The notes below the pieces were generated by a model that ran no database searches, had not been told where the DNA came from, and was given only the letters and a program-made list of their open reading frames with translations. Shown here piece by piece: positions 1 through 7,647 of a DNA stretch of 12,067 nucleotides. Positions within the stretch are counted from its first letter, which is position 1. Each line of letters starts with the position of its first letter. A program made the position numbers and the translations under genes. The stretch is taken from contig JAEUWP010000220.1 of assembly GCA_018524725.1 (NCBI GenBank), forward strand, positions 1-12,067, read 5' to 3'. The stretch is from Podaxis mareebaensis. Lineage: Eukaryota > Basidiomycota > Agaricomycetes > Agaricales > Agaricaceae.

Positions 1-50
1 TGCTGACACTTTTTAATTTCTGACACTTTTCAAAATTGCTGACACTTTTT
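1..50. repeat. Three spaced copies of CTGACACTTTT at the window edge
   Basis: The motif CTGACACTTTT(T) occurs at 3-14, 20-30 and 39-50, with starts 17 and 19 nt apart and AT-rich spacers. Two of the copies are preceded by TG. Spaced short direct repeats like this are common in subterminal regions of DNA transposons, so this could be the inner side of an element end lying to the left. No inverted copy (AAAAGTGTCAG) was seen elsewhere in the window, so the element is not delimited. The repetition is seen directly; the transposon reading is inference. Confidence 0.5.
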
Positions 51-823
51 GATACTGAATATTCCAGCAGAAATAACGCCATAATAATGTGACAGCCGCT
101 GCAAGGCTCGTATTATACCAATTGAATAATCTTGGCCTTTGAACAGCTTACGTTCACCACTTCTTGGCTCACAAGGCTCACAATCTACAGCACCACGCAT
201 TCAAAGGAACATGCAATTCTCCTTCTACCCCTCCTGCCCGCATTCACTGGGCCCATGGCTGAAAATGATATACGATCAGGAACACCACGATCATTGCTGT
301 CATGATGAACAATGAATAATGCTGCATTAGGCTTGTACTTGTGCGTTCTGTGAGGCTGCAAAGATTTCGCGAGTTATGCATATGTGTAAGGTAAGAGTTG
401 GTACTAGCATACGTATCTCTCCGGTTGTCCTCAAGTCACCTCGTCGGCTTTCATTTGTCCAATGGGTAGTCTTGTGCAGGCTCATATTATTTCACTCGAA
501 GCACAGACTACTGGTGTCAATCTTCAAGGCAGGAGTTGGATGGATGGACCACTTACGAATACTCGCAGGCTATTCAATGAGGCGGTGGATAGGGCAAAAC
601 AACCAATAGAATTTCGCAGTGCTGGTCGTTGATACTCTTATCAACGCAGCAGTAAAAAGAGTCTCCCTTCGCAACTATTGTACCGAATGTCATGTTTCAA
701 TTACCGCCAGTCTCTAGCCATTCTACTAGTCATGCTTTCCCAGAAGTGTGATGCGGAAGAGTTGCCTGGCATATCTTCCTTCTTTGGGCCCTGGGTCGTT
801 AACCTTAATGAAATACTCTCTGG
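51..823. other. Gene-poor stretch, no supported gene
   Basis: No reading frame here gives a recognisable domain, and no chain of splice sites with matching phases was found on either strand. The longest frames (plus 376-609, plus 678-875, and a plus frame of about 74 codons between about 409 and 632 preceded by a TAG acceptor-like site) are compatible with chance. The right end is the downstream flank of the minus-strand gene that stops at 824. Confidence 0.5.
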
Positions 824-2696
824 TCATTCAATAACTTTTCGACACCATCTCCAGTCATTGGTTCTGCAACAATGAAGATAAATAGAGGCACACGAGGCCA
901 TCATTTGTGGAGGGCTTACACAGCTAACATGGCAATCACATAAACTAAAAAACCATTAGCCATATCACCAAGGGTGGAGACGACTAATTCATGCTTACTC
1001 TGTCCATGCGTTACATAGGTGGATATGGATATGTAAGTACCGCCCCAGAGCAGGTACTGGGAGATAGGTCAAGCTAGGTCAAGCAATTATTCCGAGTATA
1101 TCACGCACCGTTAACAAGTAAACCAATGTCGAAATCCTATTATAATTGAGTAGGATCAATGCCAGGATAGTAACATGGATCGTAGAACTGTTACCATAAA
1201 ACCAGGCCTGTGCTCACAGTCCAGTAGATCAGAGCTTGGATAACCCTCATAGTTCCTCGACTTCAAAGTATGGCGGGATGAATCATGTTAGATATGTAAC
1301 AAAATTGATTCAATGAGAAACACAAACTTTTGCAGAACTCCTTGACTCTGGTAATATAACAACCAAGTCATTGCTCCAGCGATAATCCCATCTGAGAGGA
1401 TCTTGAAGCAATATGACAAGATCAGCCAGATCTGTTTATCAAATAGTGTTAAGACGAAGTATAAAAGGTTTAAAAAGGAGCTTACCCTGTTTACCACCGA
1501 CTCAGGGAAGCATGAAATCTCAAAGCTGCATCCATATGTGTCAGCAAGATTCTCCCTGGCTTAACGAGTGCTATAAAAGGAGACCGACATTCCACAAAGG
1601 TATCCTGGGTTGAGCGGGAATTTAGAAGACAACAAAGGCCAGAAGAAGCGTCAACTCACTCAAAATGAAACCTGGAATTCGGAAAGAGGTTAGGCCAGGC
1701 ACTCCTATCAAAACCATTCAGGTGGCTCACCTGTCGAGATAACATATGGAATGAACTAGATGAAATCAGACCCAATGTGCCCTTCTGGCATGCAAGAACA
1801 TACCACGAGAGTAGCCAGACGTTTCTTTTCCGCAACTAAGGGATTGTCAAACTTGATATGGAAACAAGACAGTGAGAGCCATACATTTCCACATGCGCAA
1901 GATGAAAAATCTGGCCCCAAGGTTCATGTGAGCAGGCGAATCATAACTAACTCTCACAGCTTACAGCTCAATGAGAGAGCAACATAACTCCTGGAGTCAA
2001 AGAATCTCCAGACTACTCCCAATGATCGGAGGAACCAGGGATTACTCACTGTAGACACCAGCATTGCCTAACGAATTCATCAACTCCCATATAAAGGGCG
2101 GCTAAACTGACAGACATACAATAAATAACCTTCAAGCCGACTGGCAGTAAGCAAGAGAATTTCGCTTCAAAGGAGGAGCTCACCAAGGACCGCACCATAG
2201 AAACCAATGAGTATCCATCCCAATCCCTCGTAGAATCAATATGTAATACACACTTGCAGTTGTCCAAACAAAATTCACTGCGTCGATCTGGAGGGGATTG
2301 CAAATCAACCGAGAGGTCATGACAGCTGGAAGTCTTGTACTAACAGCCCATATCATGCCCATCTGCAAAATAAGGGAACATCAGCATCTGGGAGGATAAA
2401 AATATAGGGAAAACTTACGAAGAGCTTGAATACCAGAGGGTCTTGGGGGTAGGATCAAAAATACCATACCATTTGGTTACATGATACTCCGAACAACCTA
2501 TCACCCAGCGAATCGTTTCGAAGCAGGGAGGAAAATGTGTGAAAGCAGTCGTTATTAATAAAAGGAGGTAGCGGTATCACTGGGCTTACACGTATGCAAT
2601 ACTTCCCCCAATACTCAGCACACCAGCAATGATATGCATGCTAAGCGGTCCAAGGTCATAGTCTGAATTTGTATGCACTAGAGAAGATGAAGACAT
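824..2696 (-). pseudogene. DUF6534-like seven-TM protein, intron-dense, probably a young pseudogene
   Basis: Hand-spliced exons, in order: 2696-2590, 2497-2419, 2362-2345, 2287-2184, 2106-2050, 1990-1965, 1910-1885, 1835-1731, (1671-1660, 1604-1585), 1525-1486, 1431-1328, 1260-1195, 1136-1109, 1056-999, 944-920, 863-824; stop TGA at 826-824. Bracketed exons are least sure. Introns are GT..AG, mostly 49-67 nt, and exon phases agree. Family hallmarks appear in order: LGPL plus a first TM, then FGVSCNQ and YPQDPLVFKLF (exon 2); IWAIDAVNFVWTTASVYYIL (TM2); VRQCWCLQ; RKRNVWLLSW (TM4); IWLILSYCF and SDGIIAGAMTWLLYY (TM5); IYWTVSTGLV (TM6); YVIAMLAV near the C terminus. The model gives about 300 residues, the usual family size. 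Exon 2 contains a TGA (2457-2455) exactly between the aromatic end of TM1 and YPQDP; the 12-nt exon would end in another TGA. Intron 1 (92 nt) and the exon before 2050 have alternative splice choices. The molecular role of DUF6534 proteins is unknown; they are much expanded in Agaricomycetes. Confidence 0.66.
2455..2457 (-). other. In-frame TGA in exon 2 of the DUF6534-like gene
   Basis: The reading frame gives NQMVWYF, then TGA, then SYPQDPLVFKLF. Family members have the same number of residues between the conserved Q and the YP, usually with a polar or basic residue where the stop lies. No intron of plausible size removes the codon. A CGA to TGA transition would explain it. Sequencing error cannot be excluded. 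Confidence 0.6.
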
Positions 2697-2929
2697 TTTA
2701 GCTGTGGTTGGCGCGCTTGAACCTCTTGCGAGTGGGAACAAACGATTGAAAGGACAGTCTTTGAGGGCAGGGCGGCATTCGGCTGTATTTCTAGGCATGC
2801 CTAAGTTCGAGCCAAGCCTTGATAAAGTTACCTTCTCTTGTGATAGTCTATCCAAGGCACGGCCCTACTGGCAAGACTCTATAAACATTAACTCAGGGCC
2901 GAGTGAGACGGAAACCTCGACCAATAGAA

Positions 2930-2953
2930 GCTAGTAAGTACGGCTAGTAAGTA
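2930..2953. repeat. 11-bp tandem duplication GCTAGTAAGTA
   Basis: GCTAGTAAGTA is found at 2930-2940 and again at 2943-2953, a 13-bp period with CG between the copies. It lies upstream of the minus-strand DUF6534-like gene. It may be a small slippage product or a transposon footprint; nothing else supports either reading. Confidence 0.5.
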
Positions 2954-3018
2954 TGACATACATTTTATCTACTGTACTCGACGAGGAATCTGCACTTCGA
3001 CACTACTATCGACTCACC

Positions 3019-3208
3019 GGAGTTTGGATATGACCCCAGTTCAGATGGTCGCATCAGTCATGACTTCCCAGCCAGGTTTTTTTGATGGCAGGCGTGACTG
3101 AGGGTGACATTCACCCTTTCAGCTTGTCCATCGCTCTCCACAACCGCTTCATGTTTGGGTATTACAAGACACAAATGTTCGTCTGAACTGAGGTCATATC
3201 CGAACTCC
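3019..3208. repeat. Imperfect inverted repeat (foldback or MITE-like)
   Basis: The left arm 3019-3045 and the reverse complement of the right arm 3182-3208 agree at 25 of 27 positions; shared core GGATATGACC, then CAGTTCAGA. Weaker similarity continues outward for about 20 bp on each side (left from about 2999, right to about 3228). The arms enclose about 136 bp containing a perfect small hairpin, GGGTGA CAT TCACCC. This is the architecture of a miniature inverted-repeat element or structured transcript. No clear target-site duplication was found, and no transposase is present. Confidence 0.6.
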
Positions 3209-4709
3209 AATGAGTTGCTGGTAGAGTGTATTTGCTACTTGGCTTTCAGTGGGTTTTCACGTAAGATGAATTCAAACTGAATTGGTCCACCCCCACAATC
3301 TCGTTGAAAATGGTTGATAAGTACGCTCTACTGCTAGAAGTGACCCAACAGTAGGTTAGAACCAAGAGTGCCGGGCATCCTACCCCTTGTTAGTATGTGT
3401 CGACCTAGATACTACGATGCTTGGTAAGGCATGGAGGAACTGGGGTGTAACCTGTAACCGCAGGTGTGAGGACGGAAAGAGTCCACAATTTAGCGTAACG
3501 AAATTGGTGCACTTCTACCATGGTGATGAAGTAACCAAGCGATAGCGTTGTCCGTAGTATAGGGAGACGCATGCAAATCCTACGACGAGGATACGATAAG
3601 TCCCACAGAATGCTGTCAGTATTCTTCGTCTCAGAAGTGTTTGACCCACAAATGCCATAACTATAGTAGCTCCTCAGTCTTAAAATAGAAGTCTAGGTAT
3701 AGACCCTGACCTCGCATGTTGCGATCTAATGATATGGGTGCCTTGTGCCGTCGGACAACAAGTACTTGACGAAACAATCGACGACAGCACATCATTTCGG
3801 CTTGTGTTGATAATAACAAGTTCCCCGGCACACAATTCAAAAGGGAGAATTTTCTCCCGATGGGTAAGGGATAGTTTCGTGATTCCAATAGCATTGGGCT
3901 GGTCCCGGATATTGTATGTGCCAATTAGGTCGCGGAGATAAGTGTAATAGCGATTATAAAAGTTTATGAAATACCTGGCGTTTATCGTCATGTTCTTCGA
4001 TCCTCTGAGGGGTCTTTTTCTGGATGTAGCCGGCTCAGAAAAATAATCCACATTTGCACAAACCTCCCAGGTGTGCCCAACTTACCTGGGACGCAACACA
4101 GTGGCCGGCTGTATCCAAGGCTACTGGTCGTCGTAACTCTCCACTTCCAGCGCCTGTAGGTCCATAGATCTCTGCAGCTGACGCATTCTAACCTTGAAGA
4201 AATCGCGTCACAACTCACGCGCATTAGCTCTGTGCCGACACCCCTGCACTATACTGTACGGAGATCTCGATAAACATTAAGGTTCTAAGTGGCTCAGGAT
4301 ATACTTACATCCGGCATCATAAGACTCTCAGGCCAACGCCACCATATTCACTCATATTCACTGCAACAAGTGGCTCTTCCTCGACCCTCACCCTCAACTC
4401 AGTTTGTCAACGGGTGTCTGGAGAAAATGTCTAAAGACAAAGGTCATACACAGAGGCAAGGAATGGAAATGCATTTTATCCGGAAAAACCTCTTCGTGCC
4501 CTAGAGACCTTAACAACCCGAGGGCTACGATAGCCGCACTGCTGAAAGTTGGGACCGCAGGCGATTAGAACTCTTTGCAAACAGGTCCAACTTGGACTGT
4601 TACATACAGTTGCCTCTGTCTTAACAGTTAGCCCTCTGCCACAACGGCCAGCCATCGGTGTTGACTGAGTACTGATCTTTGAGAAGGGGAAGTAGATATA
4701 TTAGCGCAA

Positions 4710-4724
4710 ACACACACACACACA
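4710..4724. repeat. (AC)n microsatellite
   Basis: About seven uninterrupted AC units lie in a non-coding stretch. This is an ordinary simple repeat. Confidence 0.85.
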
Positions 4725-5374
4725 TCTCATTGCGGCCTGCATTATTCAGGTATTCAGGAAGAGTGCCGATGGGCTGAACGTGATAGATCATTTCTTGCCT
4801 CTATCCGGCCGTTATCTCTAGCGAAATTCTCGCGGGTCGTTGAGTAGCTTCCCGACATTGTTCTCGATCATCGACACTACGGTAGGAGAAACGATTGGAA
4901 CCTCGACGAGATATCGCTTGGTGGATGGCGCCCACCGCTAACCTGGCAACCAAGTAAGCTGAGGTGGCAGCAACATGAAAGATGGAGAGACTTGCGCCAT
5001 GCTTCCATCTTCCGCGTATCTGACAGGCACGATATCAGACAGAACTGGCTTTAGATGCGACACACACTGCTAGCGAGTGTTGAAATCCAAATAAAAACCT
5101 TCAACTGACGTAAATTCGGCTGACCTCGTGGTCGACACAGGCTAGCATAGCCAATATTTCACACGAGATGAACAGCGCACATCAGAAGGGTACAATATTA
5201 GTGTAGATAAAATACAGTCCTAAGCAACTGATCACAGTTGTCAACGTCCCATGCGGCGCACTATCAATCACGAAAACTCACCAATGCCAAAAGTCTGCAA
5301 CCAAATCAAAGATAGCGTGAATATATGCGCCCAGAAACGACTCGACGAGGCCCAGCCTCACATCCACGAGATGA

Positions 5375-5843
5375 TCATGACGCAGGTACGGGTTCCGACC
5401 ACCACCATGAGAGAATCTTGGAAGAAATCCAGAATAGGATAAAGATGCCAACTATAAGCATAGCTATGCGCCATGGTCTGAGACTGCCTGTTCCAATACC
5501 GAATGTTTGCTGTGCTCGACGAGATGTCTGGGAGAGTGTGGTGGTGAACGAGGAGAAACGGTCGTTCTGTAAGGAGAGGTCAGCAGCCGCGGGAGATAAC
5601 GTCGTTGTTGAGGTCAACGACGCACAGATTGATCCAGGAGTAAGTTTTGCGCTTCGACGTCGTTATGTATGTCAGTTGTAACCTGATGAACAGAATAAAT
5701 GGGTTTGAGGGCGGTGGAACGGGTTGTTGGTTGGGAAGACGTACGCCTCGGAGTGTTCGGATTTTGGAGTGTAGTTCATCGAGACGTTGGTCGTTTTGCA
5801 TTTCGTACGTGTCCTCGACATGGCCGCTTCTTGATGATGACAT
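5375..5843 (-). CDS. Bet1/Sft1-type Qc-SNARE, ER/Golgi membrane fusion
   Basis: Three exons join in phase 0: 5843-5745, 5682-5626 and 5566-5375, with introns of 62 nt (GTACGT..CAG) and 59 nt (GTGCGT..CAG). The product is 115 residues, the usual size for Bet1, Sft1 and GS15. Residues about 15-72 form the SNARE helix: NDQRLDELHSKIRTLRG (17-33), VTTDIHNDVEAQNLLLDQS (34-52), then NDRFSSFTTTLSQTSRR (53-69). Gln45 in the EAQN context falls where the ionic zero-layer glutamine of Qc-SNAREs lies. A C-terminal anchor spans about 84-104, followed by a short tail with three tryptophans (106-108) and an unusual acidic/proline end. Proteins of this class sit in ER-Golgi or intra-Golgi membranes and form four-helix bundles with Qa, Qb and R SNAREs. 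Bet1 versus Sft1 cannot be decided by eye. The start is the first ATG of the frame. The gene is transcribed away from the 6597 gene. Confidence 0.92.
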
Positions 5844-6596
5844 AGTGAAGGTGAAGGACGAGCAATGGAGTTGCTACTGAGTGAGCACGCTGTTAGTGTG
5901 ACAGCTGTAGCATTGTGACAATGATGATAGCATGGTCAGTCACGCCATGTTGGTTGTCACCTGTTCTCAGTCACCGAGCCGACGTCAAAATTGAATTTAA
6001 TTTCGAGTTACTGACTTCTCAAGAACCAGATTTTCGCCCTTCTTTCACCCCGAAAGTAGGGACATAATCCATGCTGACGAAGACACGCCACTGCCGGCCG
6101 CTACCTCGTGCAGTGTTCTGTTTCAATTCCCCCTTCGGAGGGCCCAAGTCGCCATTTCAAGCCTCCATACCCCGTGGTCTATTTTTAAACAAGCAACTCC
6201 CCCCCGCGAGTTTGGAGTACCCTCAGGCTCTCTTACGTGCCTGCGCTTAGACCGCATGACCTCCAATGAAAGCCACTCGATTTTTCACCTCTCCATCCCA
6301 AGACCGATAAATTGGAAACTGGCTAACCCAAACGGAGGCCGCACGATGAAAACAAGCATGCGTGGAGCCGGGGATAACCAAAACTGTCACCCGGAACATG
6401 GCATGCGCACGCAACGAAGCCTGTCCGGATTGGCCGTACTGGTAAAAAAAAAGTTAGACCCTGGAAGCGGTCCTTCTTGCTAATCACTCACCGACCGAGT
6501 ATTTATATACCTCTCGTCCTGCCGGTTTATTTTTCCCCGCTTTTTTTTTCTGCCCCCCCACCCCCACCCCAGGATCCGGTGCTTGCGTACGCTGCC
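5844..6596. promoter_or_regulatory. Divergent intergenic region between the SNARE and four-TM genes
   Basis: This 753-bp stretch holds both 5' ends. It has no convincing gene: the plus frame 6256-6483 shows no domain. The side next to the four-TM gene has a TATA-like box and a long pyrimidine tract. A CCAAT sequence occurs at 6263-6267. The SNARE side shows no clear TATA element, as is common for housekeeping fungal genes. Confidence 0.55.
6500..6509 (+). promoter_or_regulatory. TATA-like box and pyrimidine-rich leader of the four-TM gene
   Basis: TATTTATATA lies about 90 bp upstream of the ATG at 6597. It is followed at about 6528-6571 by a T-rich then C-rich tract. A TATA-like element followed by a CT-rich stretch just before the ATG is a common layout in fungal core promoters. 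Transcription starts were not measured. Confidence 0.5.
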
Positions 6597-7481
6597 ATGT
6601 CTCCTTCGACTAATGTGCCCCTGTGGACGGCGCGCGTCGCCGCGCTCGCTATGGCCTGGGCGTGGTCCATCATCTCCTTCGCCACAAGTAAGCCAATCCC
6701 TATTACCGCTGACACCACTCCCTGACCTAGAGTTAACCTTAAAACAGCAATAAGCGCTGTAGTCAAATCTAATCACGATAAGGACAAAGTCAAGGCATTC
6801 GCGCCAAGGGGTGCGCAAGTCGACATTGACGACAGCGGTACGTTCCCCCAAGCACTTCCATCTCCACGCGCGAACTCATCATCTCATCAACGATCCCAGA
6901 CGTCTTCAGCACAGGCGCAGTTATCACCGCCGTCTCCATAGTCATCTTCGTCCTCACATCCCTCTACCTCCTCGCTCTCCTTTTGCGTCCTAAGTCCCTC
7001 ACCCAACCCCGAACTGTTGCCGCCCAAGGTGGCCTCTTGGCATTCCTCTTGGCATTCTGCGCAGCGTGGCTCTTCGCCACCCTCGTTCCATATACCCATT
7101 TCTTTAGGACCCGCAGCGCTGTTGTTACCGCCACAATCGGCGGCGTTTCTTTGCCGGAATCTTTCATTCACACCGTCGAGCGACAACTCGGTGTCAGTTC
7201 TGTATATAGGAATCTCTCGTACTGTGAGTATATGCGCAGTATATGCTATTACATGAGCCTAGATTAACTCCTTTTGCCATTTAGTGCGTCTGGTAGCCAT
7301 CCTTCCCTGGTTCGAGTTGCTTTTTACGATCATAGCCGCAGTCATTCTATTCATGACTGCCTCTCGTTCACGGAGCACCAAACCGGTTGAAGGGCCCTTG
7401 GATGGCGCCAACCGAAATTCGGAGGCGACAGATGAGAAAGTCAAGCCTAGCATTGACCATGTTGAGAGCCCTACTGTCTGA
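6597..7481 (+). CDS. Four-TM integral membrane protein, uncharacterised
   Basis: Four exons: 6597-6687, 6748-6837, 6900-7223, 7285-7481. Introns of 60, 62 and 61 nt start GTAAGC, GTACGT and GTGAGT, end in CAG, CAG and TAG, and all lie in phase 1. The product is 233 residues. Hydrophobic segments lie at about 12-36, 66-89, 101-123 and 171-194. The loop between TM1 and TM2 (37-61) is charged, and the loop between TM3 and TM4 (about 124-168) carries a possible N-glycosylation site at Asn165. The C-terminal tail (195-233) is hydrophilic and rich in Ser, Lys and Glu, as expected for a cytosolic tail. There is no cleavable signal peptide. The four-TM layout recalls MARVEL-like and other small fungal plasma-membrane proteins, but no diagnostic motif was recognised and no function is assigned. 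The start is the first ATG after the pyrimidine tract, in a GCCATG context. The 3' end converges on the F-box gene. Confidence 0.88.
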
Positions 7482-7647
7482 TTCAACCTTCTTGTGTCCT
7501 TGTCTGCGATAACGATGAATCGCTGACGACATTCGGATCTGTATATACATGCTATCCCCGCATACAATATACCTTCTTGGGCCATGTGTCGCGATCATGT
7601 AAGTTGGGGTGGATAGTGGGGCTGATCAATGCTGCGGAGTATGTGAG

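Larger units (their letters stand above)
2697..5374. other. 2.7-kb region without a recognised gene
   Basis: No protein family was recognised on either strand. The longest frame, minus 4051-3680 (123 codons), has no identifiable domain and its length is within chance for this much sequence. Isolated donor-like sites occur on the minus strand (CAG/GTAAG near 4087-4080, GATGTAAGTAT near 4310), so remnants of an eroded minus-strand gene between about 4320 and 3680 are possible but could not be assembled. The region also holds the foldback repeat at 3019-3208, a CA microsatellite at 4710-4724, and a 10-bp direct repeat CATATTCACT at 4343-4352 and 4353-4362. Confidence 0.5.

Noticed and set aside
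376..632. Overlapping plus-strand frames with a TAG acceptor-like site near 406
   Set aside because: No recognisable motif and no donor/acceptor chain with consistent phase.
1490..1585. Frame with KPGRILLTHMDAALRF, resembling the C-terminal KLYxNSLLxxLNA motif of DUF6534 proteins
   Set aside because: A better-placed C-terminal exon at 944-920 (YVIAMLAV) follows the TM6 exon in phase, so this match is probably chance.
1885..1910. Alternative reading FFILRMWK of this exon, resembling the family's FFxWRxW motif
   Set aside because: It would require a frameshift before the next exon. The reading through the 26-nt exon 1990-1965 keeps all phases and normal intron lengths, so it was preferred, although the motif match is tempting.
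3680..4051. Minus-strand frame of 123 codons
   Set aside because: No recognisable domain, and a frame of this length is expected by chance in a 12-kb window when alternative starts are allowed.
5325..5681. Plus-strand frame of 118 codons
   Set aside because: It lies antisense to the SNARE exons 2 and 3, whose spliced product is clearly a SNARE; this is a shadow frame.
6480..6851. Minus-strand frame of 123 codons across the promoter and first exons of the four-TM gene
   Set aside because: Low-complexity Gly-rich translation of the antisense pyrimidine tract; the plus-strand splice model explains the region.
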